Shown here: positions 40,783 through 49,243 of the stretch, piece by piece
Layout: every line of letters starts with the position of its first letter
How positions within the stretch are numbered: position 1 is the first letter of the stretch
Source: CBDCVA01 sp965222935 [NCBI: Candidatus Latescibacterota bacterium]
GTDB taxonomy: Bacteria > Latescibacterota > CBDCVA01
Direction of reading: 5' to 3'
DNA: 64,000 nucleotides
NCBI GenBank assembly: GCA_965222935.1
Contig: CBDCVA010000002.1
Coordinates: forward strand, 1,302,001 to 1,366,000
Made by a program: the position numbers and the translations under genes
Notes under the pieces: model-generated
The model's database searches: none
What the model was told of the DNA's origin: nothing
The model's input: only the letters and a program-made list of their open reading frames with translations

Positions 40783-43167
40783 ATGGAAACGCATCGTGAG
40801 ACCATTTCATCGGAGCTGCTCGAGGCGTTGAATGCCATTCAGCGGCGCGTCCTCTGGCTATCGACGCTCATCGTCCACCACGCGAACCACGTGCGCCCCA
40901 ATCCTGACATGACCAAGGTCGGCGGGCACCAAGCTTCCTCGGCATCGGCGGTCTCGATCATGACTGCACTCTACTTCCATTTTCTCAGGGCGGGCGATCG
41001 TGTATCCATCAAGCCCCACGCCTCGCCGGTCTTTCACGCTATTCAGTATCTCATGGGGCAACTTCCTCGGGAATACCTGACGCAGTTACGGGCATACGGC
41101 GGTCTGCAAGCTTATCCGAGCCGGACCAAAGACCCCGATGTCGTTGATTTTTCCGGAGGCTCGGTCGGGTTGGGGGCAGTCGCGCCCGCTTTCGGTGCTT
41201 TAGCCCATCACTATGCGGAATCCCACTTCGGACAAGTCCATTCGAGGCGCTTTGTGGCGCTGATCGGTGATGCGGAACTGGACGAGGGCAACGTATGGGA
41301 AGCGGTGCTCGATCAGGCCCTCAGTGGGCTGGGAAACTTACTATGGATTGTCGATCTCAACCGCCAAAGCCTCGACCGGGTCGTGCCGGGCATTCGCGCG
41401 GGTCAGCTCGAGCGTCTATTCGAGGAAAGCGGTTGGCAGGTTCTCGAAGCGAAGTACGGCCGTACCCTCCAGGCTCTCTTTGAGCGGCCCGGTGGCGCTT
41501 CCTTGCGCAAGCGAATCGACAACATGAGCAATGAGGAGTATCAGGCGCTCATTCGTCTCCCTGGAGAACAACTGCGTGCTTACCTCCTGGCTGGAGATGG
41601 CATAGAGCCTTCTGAGCTCGCCTCTTCGATCCAAGGGGTACCCGATGATGCTCTGCCATCGGCGTTGAGCGATTTAGGCGGGCACGACATCGAGGAACTT
41701 CTGACTGCTCTGGCACAGGCCGAGGCCGAGCCGGATCGGCCAACGATCATTTTCGCCTACACCATTAAGGGATGGGGGTTGCCCACTGCGGGGCATCCAC
41801 TCAATCATTCAATACTCCTGAATGGAGAAGAGCTAGCGGCTCTCAGGGAGACGCTGGCCGTGCATCCCGGCGAGGAATGGGAGCGACTCGACCCGGCCTC
41901 ATCCGCTGGGCGGCTATGCGCTGAGGCTGCCTCCCGTCTGTTCCCTGGCGAGACGACACCAGCGAGAACGCTCGCCCCAAGCGATGTACCGGAAACCCTT
42001 TCCGTCTCGACGACGGGTGTCTTGAGTACTCAGCAATCCTTGGGGCGGCTGCTGGTGCACTTGACCCACGAGCCGAAGTTGTCCGATCGCATCGTCACAG
42101 CTTCACCCGACGTCTCAGTGTCCACCAATTTATCGGGCTGGATCATCAAAACAGGCGTGTTTACGCCACACGAATTCCTCGACTACGAGACCGAGGCAAA
42201 CCGTCTCATGAAATGGAGGCATGGGCCGTTCGGTCAGCATATTGAACTCGGGATTTCCGAGATGAATCTCTTCATGCTGCTTGGGATGTTTGGACTCTCG
42301 GCTGAGCTCACGGGACAGCACATCATCCCCATCGGCACGCTCTACGATCCGTTTGTGTGTCGAGGTCTCGATGCGCTGATTTATGCCCTCTACTCCGGAG
42401 CCAAGCTCATCTTCGCCGGAACGCCCTCAGGCATCACACTGTCGCCGGAGGGAGGCGCGCATCAATCCACCGTCACAACCTCGCTCGGCGCCGAGTTACC
42501 CAATCTCGACGCCTACGAGCCCTGTTTTGCACAAGAGTTGGAGTGGATACTCTTAGAAGCCTTGCGCCAGTGTTGTGACCGCGTGCACGGACGCTCGACC
42601 TATCTACGCCTATCCACCAAGCCGATTGACCAAGAGCTATTCACGCCGGCTTTGGAGCGCCTGGGACCGGGCGAATTGGAGCGCCAGGTCTTAGCCGGCG
42701 GATACCGGCTCCTTGACTGGCGCACGGCTGAGCTGTCGGGAGGAAAAGAACGCCTGGTCCATATTGCCACGATGGGTGCAGTGATCCCCGAAGCCATCGA
42801 AGCAGCACGCACCCTAGAGAGCCAAGGGGTGGCCGTCAACGTGCTCAATTTGACCAGTTCGCGCCGCTTGTTTGACGCGTGGCAGGCGATGCAGCAGAAG
42901 CAGGGACCTGCCGGACCCTTCGACTGGCTCATACCAGCGAACGAAAGGCATGCGCCGATCATCACCGTCCACGACGGGGCATCCCACGCGCTGGCCTGGT
43001 TAGGCAGCGTCTACGGAGAGTTGGTCATCTCTCTTGGGGTGGACAACTTTGGGCAATCGGGTACGCGCGCTGATCTGTATCACCATTTTGGCATCGACGC
43101 CGAGGGTATCGCCGATGCGGCGTTGGCGGCGTTAGATCGCTGCGGTTTAACTCATTCCATTCGATAA
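40783..43167 (+). CDS. AceE/transketolase-like thiamine-diphosphate enzyme
   Basis: 794 residues from ATG 40783 (GGGAG 7 bases upstream; an alternative start at 40720 has none). Homodimeric pyruvate dehydrogenase E1 (AceE) and transketolase share this layout. N-terminal motifs: TKVGGHQASSASAVSIMTALY and VALIGDAELDEGNVWEAV with an asparagine 25 residues on (VDLNRQSLD), the ThDP-binding pattern of AceE. The middle has IGISEMN, actually seen as HIELGISEMNLFML, with the catalytic glutamate, and the C-terminal domain has ITVHDGASHALAWLGS. E. coli AceE is 887 residues. There is no dihydrolipoamide acyltransferase or E3 gene nearby, so the partner complex, or even pyruvate as the substrate, is not established. 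Confidence 0.8.
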   Translation: METHRETISSELLEALNAIQRRVLWLSTLIVHHANHVRPNPDMTKVGGHQASSASAVSIMTALYFHFLRAGDRVSIKPHASPVFHAIQYLMGQLPREYLTQLRAYGGLQAYPSRTKDPDVVDFSGGSVGLGAVAPAFGALAHHYAESHFGQVHSRRFVALIGDAELDEGNVWEAVLDQALSGLGNLLWIVDLNRQSLDRVVPGIRAGQLERLFEESGWQVLEAKYGRTLQALFERPGGASLRKRIDNMSNEEYQALIRLPGEQLRAYLLAGDGIEPSELASSIQGVPDDALPSALSDLGGHDIEELLTALAQAEAEPDRPTIIFAYTIKGWGLPTAGHPLNHSILLNGEELAALRETLAVHPGEEWERLDPASSAGRLCAEAASRLFPGETTPARTLAPSDVPETLSVSTTGVLSTQQSLGRLLVHLTHEPKLSDRIVTASPDVSVSTNLSGWIIKTGVFTPHEFLDYETEANRLMKWRHGPFGQHIELGISEMNLFMLLGMFGLSAELTGQHIIPIGTLYDPFVCRGLDALIYALYSGAKLIFAGTPSGITLSPEGGAHQSTVTTSLGAELPNLDAYEPCFAQELEWILLEALRQCCDRVHGRSTYLRLSTKPIDQELFTPALERLGPGELERQVLAGGYRLLDWRTAELSGGKERLVHIATMGAVIPEAIEAARTLESQGVAVNVLNLTSSRRLFDAWQAMQQKQGPAGPFDWLIPANERHAPIITVHDGASHALAWLGSVYGELVISLGVDNFGQSGTRADLYHHFGIDAEGIADAALAALDRCGLTHSIR

Positions 43168-43176
43168 CTAGGCTGG

Positions 43177-43191
43177 GCGCCATAATGGCGC
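43177..43191 (+). terminator. Small hairpin after the E1-type gene
   Basis: GCGCC (43177-43181) and GGCGC (43187-43191) pair over a 5-base loop ATAAT, 9 bases after the stop; the surrounding 15 bases form a palindrome. It is followed by TCTTCG and not a real T-run, so only a moderate candidate. Confidence 0.4.
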
Positions 43192-43335
43192 TCTTCGACA
43201 CTGCCCCACGCGGAGCCTAGCCGGCGACGTGTGCGATGGCTCTCGATAACAAGGGGCCCGGGAAAAGGGCCAATTCCTGAGTGCCTAAGCGCTCGGAACT
43301 AACCACCGGGAGATAAGCGCAGCAGAGGCACAGCC

Positions 43336-44709
43336 ATGAAGAATGCCACAGCTTCACTGGAGGAGACTTATCGCGCCGGGAGCCCGCGTTCGCAAGCACT
43401 CTTCGAGCGAGCGCGGACGGTGATGCCGGGGGGAGTGAAAGGCGCATACTTCTACAAGCCGTATCCCCTCACGATGGAGCGCGGCGAGGGGTGTTACCTG
43501 TACGATGTGGACGGGCGGCAGTTTGTTGACTTTGTCAACCACCACACCGCGCTGATCCTGGGGCATCATCACCCCGCAGTTATGGAAGCGGTGCGGGAGC
43601 GGTTGGAGCGAGGTATGGCGCTGGGCGCCCCCGTGGGCGTCGAGGCGGAGATAGCGGAGGACATGTGCCGCAGGGTGGCATCGGTGGAGCGGATACGCTT
43701 CTGCAATTCCGGCACCGAGGCGACGCTGCACGCCATACGGCTGGCGCGCGGCTTCAGCGGTCGGCCCATGATCGCCAAGTTCGAGGGCGGCTATCACGGC
43801 AGCCACGATATCGCCGACATCAGCGTCACGCCGCCCCTGAACGCGGCGGGTCCCGAAACGGCTCCGAAGGCTATCCCCACGACCGGCGGCCTCTCGCCGC
43901 ACGCGGCCGAGGAAGTCGTCGTCCTACCATACAACGATGAGGCCTCCGTCGAGCGGCTCGTGGCACGCCATCGCGATGCGTTGGCCTGCGTCATCTTCGA
44001 TCCCCAAGCCGGCATTCTGCCCATGCGTAAAGGGTTCGTTCAGGCCGTCCGAGAGATCACCCGAAGACACGATGTGCTCTTGATTCTCGATGAAATCGTC
44101 GGCTTCCGCGTGGCGATGGGCGGGTACCAGGAGGTCTACGACATCACGCCCGACCTGACGACCTACGGCAAGATCGTCGGCGGTGGTTTTCCCGTCGGCG
44201 CGTTCGGCGGACGAGCGGACATCATGGACCTACTGGACAATTCGCGCGGAAGCACGGGCTTTTCCCAGAGCGGCACCTTCAGCGCGCATCCGGCCACGAT
44301 GGCGGCGGGATTGGCAACCCTGAGGCAACTGACGCCGGAGGCTTTCGCGCACCTCAACGGGCTGGGCGACCGGCTATGCACCGGGCTAGGCGACCTCTTC
44401 GCCCGCAATGAAATAGAGGCCCGGGCGGTCGGGAACGGGTCGGTCTTCAGCATCCACTTCAGGAGCGAAGAGCTCACCAACTACCGCAGCCTCGCCCGGA
44501 CCGACAAGGCCATGGCGCACCGGGTCTTCCTGGCGCTATTGGAGCGGGGCTATTTCCTGAGTCATGGACTCAGGATGAACGCGCTGTCGCTGTCGATGGA
44601 TGCGAGCCACGTGGACGGGCTGATAGACGCCGTGGAGAGTGCTGTCGAACGAGCGCAGACATCGCTCGGCCATCAGCTTCTGGCGGACGCGACATGGGAA
44701 CCACCATGA
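43336..44709 (+). CDS. Class-III aminotransferase, glutamate-1-semialdehyde aminomutase-like (copy 2)
   Basis: 457 residues with GSA-aminomutase-like features: VMPGGVKGAYFYKPYP, YDVDGRQFVDFVNHHTALILGHHHP, RFCNSGTEATLHAIRLARGFSG, LDEIVGFRV and the PLP lysine in TYGKIVGGGFPVGAFGG. Same length as the 36239-37612 paralogue but on the opposite strand and divergent in sequence around the active site (GGGFPVGA versus TGGMPGAV). Follows the E1-type gene on the same strand by 168 bases, with a hairpin between, so separate transcription is possible. Substrate unresolved. Confidence 0.86.
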   Translation: MKNATASLEETYRAGSPRSQALFERARTVMPGGVKGAYFYKPYPLTMERGEGCYLYDVDGRQFVDFVNHHTALILGHHHPAVMEAVRERLERGMALGAPVGVEAEIAEDMCRRVASVERIRFCNSGTEATLHAIRLARGFSGRPMIAKFEGGYHGSHDIADISVTPPLNAAGPETAPKAIPTTGGLSPHAAEEVVVLPYNDEASVERLVARHRDALACVIFDPQAGILPMRKGFVQAVREITRRHDVLLILDEIVGFRVAMGGYQEVYDITPDLTTYGKIVGGGFPVGAFGGRADIMDLLDNSRGSTGFSQSGTFSAHPATMAAGLATLRQLTPEAFAHLNGLGDRLCTGLGDLFARNEIEARAVGNGSVFSIHFRSEELTNYRSLARTDKAMAHRVFLALLERGYFLSHGLRMNALSLSMDASHVDGLIDAVESAVERAQTSLGHQLLADATWEPP

Positions 44710-44907
44710 TCAAGCTCAGACTATTGGTAGAGTGTTCGGGAAGGACGATGAACAAACCCGGTCAGCGCGAAGACCTCCACGCGCGCCGGACCCAGTTCCG
44801 GCAGGAAGTAGGAGAGGACGGTCTGGCTGTTGAACGGGCTGGGCGTGTTCTGGTGCAACTGAGGGCCAGCGGGCAGCCCGATCAACTCTTGGGCCATCGC
44901 CAGGAGC

Positions 44908-46056
44908 TTACCGAGAAAAGGAGATGCCCAGTGTTATCGGCACCATATCTCGGCTTGGCAACCGAAAAAACGGCCGATCTACTCGCAATTCGAGCCTCAA
45001 ACGAGCTCTGCTGAGACGCAGTACCTCTATCCCACCGACAGCATAGGCCCCCAAGCCACTACTATCCCCTTCGTCTTCTATGTACCCCTCGCTGTATCCG
45101 GCCCAGACTATGGCGAGCCCACCGCCCACATACGGCGAGACATTCTTCTCGTTGAAGAAGTAACGCCCGCCGATCCCCAAAGAAACGAAATAAAAGCTGT
45201 CGCCCTCATGATCCTCGCCTCCGGTAACCCAAAACTCGGTCCCCACAGCATAGGATGGTATCTCATGAAACCACCCCAACTTATAGCCGGGTTTGGCTAT
45301 CATGTCTGCGTCCGTGATGAGGGCGAAGGTTCCGAGGATTCCTATATCCCAAAAGGATTCACCGGGTATCTTCCGGTGCACACGAGCCTCCTGTTCGACA
45401 AGATTCTCCATGTCAACCGTGGAAGCGAGCGATTTTCGGTGGACAAGCGCATCAACCAGTCTTGGCGCGGATGAGACCATCTCTTCGATAGTTGCCAACA
45501 GGATCTGGCGCTCGATAATGACTGTTCCGACGGGGTTTTCCTGATTCAAGCGGGCCAGGACCTTTTGCCCCAGGCGGTGCAAAGCAACGCGATAAATACT
45601 CGCTGAGGCCGGTGCCTCGTAAACGGGCTCGCCGATCGGTATACCCTGCTTGCGCAACTCATCACACACCAGCAGGGCCGCGGTCCGCGCGTCGGCTTCC
45701 GGGAAACCCGAATGGTCTCCAATCAAGCAGACAGCCGTGGCAGGTATCGGCTCAGCGGTCTGCGAAGACAGCGTTCCGGTTTCGACCTCGGGGGCCGGGG
45801 TGTCCTTTTCGGCCCCAATGTGCCCTCCCATCCCCACAGGTTCCCTGGAGATTTTGGCGATCTCGTCCATGGTGTAGACGAACACGCTGCCGCCTTGCGT
45901 TTGTATCTTCAGCGATTCGCCCGGAATCTGCTCGATGATGGTGCCGCGAACGATGCTTCCATTCTTCAAGTGAACGACATCTTCCATTTGCTCGGCGAAA
46001 ACCTGCGAAGTCGTTACAAAAGCCGTCAGGCACACGACCAGGATAAAACGCAGCAT
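44908..46056 (-). CDS. Probable outer-membrane protein with N-terminal LKNGS-type domain
   Basis: 382 residues. A signal peptide MLRFILVVCLTAFVTTSQVFA is followed by a short beta domain, VVHLKNGSIVRGTIIEQI to FVYTMDEIAKISREP, of a kind I have seen mainly in FCB-group secreted proteins. Residues 105-215 are a soluble domain, and from about residue 230 to the end alternating strands (YFVSLGIGGRYFF, PYVGGGLAIVWAGY, LGAYAVGGIEVLR, LRLELRVDRPFF) suggest a beta-barrel of about eight strands; the end, TLGISFSR, has an aromatic near the C-terminus as outer-membrane proteins do. It therefore probably lies in the outer membrane. GGAGAG precedes the ATG. Function is unknown. Confidence 0.7.
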   Translation of the reverse strand: MLRFILVVCLTAFVTTSQVFAEQMEDVVHLKNGSIVRGTIIEQIPGESLKIQTQGGSVFVYTMDEIAKISREPVGMGGHIGAEKDTPAPEVETGTLSSQTAEPIPATAVCLIGDHSGFPEADARTAALLVCDELRKQGIPIGEPVYEAPASASIYRVALHRLGQKVLARLNQENPVGTVIIERQILLATIEEMVSSAPRLVDALVHRKSLASTVDMENLVEQEARVHRKIPGESFWDIGILGTFALITDADMIAKPGYKLGWFHEIPSYAVGTEFWVTGGEDHEGDSFYFVSLGIGGRYFFNEKNVSPYVGGGLAIVWAGYSEGYIEDEGDSSGLGAYAVGGIEVLRLSRARLRLELRVDRPFFRLPSRDMVPITLGISFSR

Positions 46057-46662
46057 ATCTTTCTCTCCTTCAATGGATGAAAAACTTTGGTTGCGGCGGA
46101 ACGTTTCCGCTACGGTCGGATTGCGCTACCAAGGGAGACGCTGGTTACAGTCATGCTGATCAGGCCATTTGAGATAGCTTGCTACCGCAGCAGCGTGAGC
46201 TTGCGCGTCACCATCCGGTACAGGTAGGCGCCGCTGGCCAGGGGGCGGCCCTCGTCGTCACGCCCGTTCCAGGGGAGCCGGACGTATAGGCATAATAAGG
46301 CATTATCGATACTCTGTCAAAGCGCTGAGAGCGCACGCAAGGGTCATGTAAAGTCCCTGATGATCGTTTGCGGTCTTGCAGGGTCGTTCGGGATTACTCG
46401 GAGTACGGTTTTGCTGCCTTTCGGCACAGATCGGGGGTCAACCTGGTACTTGAGGGCGCACAAAGCCGTGCGGCCGGCGTAGGAGGCGGTCGACAAGGAC
46501 GTCAGGCGGCGAACTCGAACTCCGGCTGGAGGGGTGCCCTCGGCGGCGCCATCTTTTGAAGGAAACGCCCGCGCTTTGGAGTCGAGAACTGAGCTTGCAG
46601 CGGCACGAAGAAGGCGCGATTGCCAAGCTATATGGATTCACGGAACGGAGGGTTACGGCTGC
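46057..46662. other. Gene-poor region containing a sorting-domain fragment
   Basis: About 600 bases with no intact gene. One short coding remnant lies at 46182-46290 (see below). The rest (46291-46662) has open frames without ribosome sites or recognisable motifs; parts read like old coding sequence but I could not match them to a family. Confidence 0.5.
46182..46290 (-). pseudogene. Orphan C-terminal sorting/FlgD-like domain fragment
   Basis: Read on the minus strand, the 34 codons ending at TAG 46182-46184 give YVRLPWNGRDDEGRPLASG, AYLYRMVTRKLTLLR. This is the end of a C-terminal sorting or FlgD-like immunoglobulin domain (W-x-G-x-D-x-x-G-x-x-L-A-S-G-x-Y-x-Y-R), and its last seven residues RKLTLLR equal those of the intact sugar dehydrogenase at 62055-63497. 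The rest of the parent gene is missing, so this is a deletion remnant of a secreted protein gene. Confidence 0.7.
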
Positions 46663-47907
46663 CTACTCCACGAACGGTCCCTCAGCCTGTACCCGCTCAT
46701 AGACCCGCTCGAATTCCGGCGAGCCATCGTCTTCCCACAGTTGTAGTCGAAGTCCTCGGATGGTTCCCTCCTCGCAGCCGGTCAGCCGGCTGACATTGGG
46801 CAACGCGTTGCCCCGAGCGATGGACGGAGGGGTAAAAACCTTATGCCCCCCGGGCAGATGCAGGATGCTCACGTGCTTGGGGATGACATTCGGTTCATTC
46901 GCCGCCAGCCGTGCAAGGGCGCCCTCGTCCACCTCGAGCCCGAGACCCGGACCCTCGGGGACGGGCGAGTGACCCTCGAACACCGGAATCTGCTCGGTCG
47001 TGATGTCCTCTTCGTACTGGTCGTCCAGGTTGATCGAGTGGCCTGTTGCGGTCGGCAAAACGGCGGCCATGTGCAGCGCCAACGCCTTGGTGAGGCTGCC
47101 GCCCGTGAGCTGCATAATGGTCTGAACGTTGGCCCTCCCGTAGACGAAACCGCTGACCAGGCCATCACCGATGTTATAGGGCAGTATATAGGCATCGGCG
47201 ACGCCCCCGATGATTTCCTGAACGCTGCCAAGCGGTGCGCCATGCATGATGATCGGTATCTGAATTTTCTCACGCAGCCTTCGCCAGCCATCCATGTCGC
47301 TCTTAAGGAGCGGGTCTTCGATGTAGCCGACGATGGGATGGTGCTTCTCCAGTTGGCCGATGATGGGCAGAACCGCCCCCAAGGTGCGGTTGGCGTTGAA
47401 ATCCCAGTGTATCTTGAAGCCTTCCGGGGCGACCTCCTCGGCAGCGCGCGTCTGCTCCATCACATCGAAGTACTCGCACGTGTGCATCTTAAAAATGGTA
47501 TAACCCTGAGCCACGGCCCTGAGGATTTCCGTGCGGAAATCCTCAGGCGCAGCCGGACGGGTCCATGCCGCGACCGAAACTGCGTCTCGCACTTTCTGTC
47601 CCATCAGCTTGTAGGCCGGCACTTCCAGGTATTTCCCCATCACATCGTAGAGCGCACCGCCTAGGGCCGGGTCGAAAGTGTTGTTGATGAAGTCAAACGG
47701 ATTGCGGCCGATCAGCGGTTCCACATTCGACCGAGGGAAATCAAAGCCAACCTTCTTACGAATATCACCGTAGCCGACCAGTCCATTGTCCGTATGGACT
47801 TTGATGACCATGCGATGGTCTATGCCTCGGAAGCGGATCTCGTGGCCCTCATAGCGTTTCGCAAGGCGCGGATAGATCGGGATGATCTCGATGTCGGTGA
47901 TCTTCAT
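46663..47907 (-). CDS. Enolase-superfamily (mandelate racemase/muconate lactonizing) enzyme
   Basis: 414 residues, probably a sugar-acid dehydratase. N-terminal capping domain begins MKITDIEIIPIYP; the barrel has TIFKMHT (catalytic lysine region), HWDFNANRT (first metal aspartate), VGYIEDPL (second metal glutamate) and SVSVAAW-type strand at residues about 110. At the position of the third metal ligand the sequence is IPIIMHGAPLGS, with histidine, which is unusual and may affect metal binding or catalysis. Longer C-terminal segment than classical family members. Located near Ldh2-type dehydrogenase, 19 bases from its gene on the same strand. Substrate unknown. Confidence 0.82.
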   Translation of the reverse strand: MKITDIEIIPIYPRLAKRYEGHEIRFRGIDHRMVIKVHTDNGLVGYGDIRKKVGFDFPRSNVEPLIGRNPFDFINNTFDPALGGALYDVMGKYLEVPAYKLMGQKVRDAVSVAAWTRPAAPEDFRTEILRAVAQGYTIFKMHTCEYFDVMEQTRAAEEVAPEGFKIHWDFNANRTLGAVLPIIGQLEKHHPIVGYIEDPLLKSDMDGWRRLREKIQIPIIMHGAPLGSVQEIIGGVADAYILPYNIGDGLVSGFVYGRANVQTIMQLTGGSLTKALALHMAAVLPTATGHSINLDDQYEEDITTEQIPVFEGHSPVPEGPGLGLEVDEGALARLAANEPNVIPKHVSILHLPGGHKVFTPPSIARGNALPNVSRLTGCEEGTIRGLRLQLWEDDGSPEFERVYERVQAEGPFVE

Positions 47908-47925
47908 GGCTATTCCTTCCGCAGA

Positions 47926-48900
47926 TTAGAATGGAGCGGGGATGCCGAGCCGTTTGGCCGCCGATGTCAGTTGCTCCTGGTGCCCCACACCGATGGGGAT
48001 GCCGGTCTTTGACCACTCCCGTTCGCGTTCCCATTCCATGCCCCCAGGCAGATCAGCCCGAGCGTAACCGGGGGCGGGTTTCATGGCTCGCACTTCTCGG
48101 ATGTGCCGGTCGATCTCCTTTTTGAAATCTTCAAGGGGTCGGAACCGAGCAACGTCGACCACGAAGACAAAAGCACCCTGATTAGCGCCTTCCCAGACGC
48201 CTGGTCCCGGTGGCATATCAAATAGCCAGATCCCTGCCATAAAACCGCCGAGCGCATGACAAACAGCACCGAGACCGAGCGTTTTGAAGAAGGTCGCGGG
48301 AATGCGTTCGAACGCCTGCTCCAGCGGTTCTTGAGCATCAACGGAGCACGCCATGTCGACGACGATAGGCGGCTGATCGCCCGCGGGAACGGCGAAGCTC
48401 ATCGGCGAACCACCTGCCGCGTGCACAACCCTATTCTCAGGGCTCGGGCGAAAACGATGGGCCGAAACCACAAAGCCGATGCAGTCTGCGCCCAGGGCAA
48501 GCCGTGAATAGGCCCCTGCACTACCTATGTGAAAATGATTGCGACTCGTTGCGGCTCCCAGTGCCATCTCTTTGGCCTTCCCGACTGCAGCTTTTGCAGC
48601 ACGGTGTGCGACAATATGTCCCAGGCCGCCGTCACCATCGAAAATCGCTGTTGTCGGAGACTCCTCGACGAGATGGACGTTTGGACGTGGATTGACCGCA
48701 CCATCAAGCAGCTTTTCCGCATACCCGTTCACCTGACGCGTTCCATGACTGAACACGCCGCGCAAATCGGTGCGCACAAGCAGGTCCGCAATCTTCGCAG
48801 CGTCTTGCTCCGAGGTCCCCGCCTTCAAAAAAGCCTGGGTGGCAAAGCCGCGGAGGACATCCGGCATGACGCGGACGAACGCCTTGGGTGGCACGTTCAC
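47926..48900 (-). CDS. Ldh2-family NAD(P)-dependent malate/L-lactate-type dehydrogenase
   Basis: 324 residues of the LDH2/MDH2/YlbC family, which oxidise or reduce 2-hydroxy and 2-imino acids (ureidoglycolate, sulfolactate, 2,3-diketo-gulonate and others). Family blocks: RTDLRGVFSHGTRQV, IFDGDGGLGHIVAHRA, RNHFHIGSAGAYS and ERIPATFFK. It begins with GTG and ends 19 bases before the enolase-superfamily gene, so the two likely form a unit that degrades a sugar acid. Divergent from the prp operon; the shared upstream region has a palindrome at 48961-48974. Confidence 0.85.
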   Translation of the reverse strand: MNVPPKAFVRVMPDVLRGFATQAFLKAGTSEQDAAKIADLLVRTDLRGVFSHGTRQVNGYAEKLLDGAVNPRPNVHLVEESPTTAIFDGDGGLGHIVAHRAAKAAVGKAKEMALGAATSRNHFHIGSAGAYSRLALGADCIGFVVSAHRFRPSPENRVVHAAGGSPMSFAVPAGDQPPIVVDMACSVDAQEPLEQAFERIPATFFKTLGLGAVCHALGGFMAGIWLFDMPPGPGVWEGANQGAFVFVVDVARFRPLEDFKKEIDRHIREVRAMKPAPGYARADLPGGMEWEREREWSKTGIPIGVGHQEQLTSAAKRLGIPAPF

Positions 48901-49243
48901 GAATGGTCTCCGAGCGGGATTGATGTATAATGAAAAGAAACGTAAATCGGGAACACCTTTAGCTAATGTTAGCTCATCCGGCGAATCCTGTCAACAGAGA
49001 AAAGCGCTCTTGGGCTTGAACCTTCTTCGGCATTCCGCTATTATTGGAACAACAGAACTTGTGGGGATCTCCCACTGCAAACGGGCATGAGACGACGGGA
49101 CGGATGTCGATAGTCAGGACTGATTGGAGGTGCCGTCGGCCCTTGAGGCCTATAGCCGGGAGGGGTCGTGCCGGAAGGCACCAGACATCCGCCATGTGTG
49201 GAGATCGAGTGAGGAAAGACCACGGATTCCGCTTTAGAGGGCG
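48901..49243. promoter_or_regulatory. Divergent regulatory region between Ldh2-type gene and prpB
   Basis: 343 bases with no gene. TATAAT at 48926-48931 is a perfect -10 hexamer on the plus strand but lacks a -35 at the right distance. AGCTAATGTTAGCT (48961-48974) is a perfect 6-base inverted repeat with a 2-base centre, a plausible operator. No regulator gene (PrpR or GntR) is adjacent. Confidence 0.5.

Noticed and set aside
46438-46641. Minus-strand open frame of 67 residues that might be a transposase remnant
   Set aside because: Arginine/serine-rich shadow-like sequence with no transposase motif, no inverted repeats and no ribosome site.
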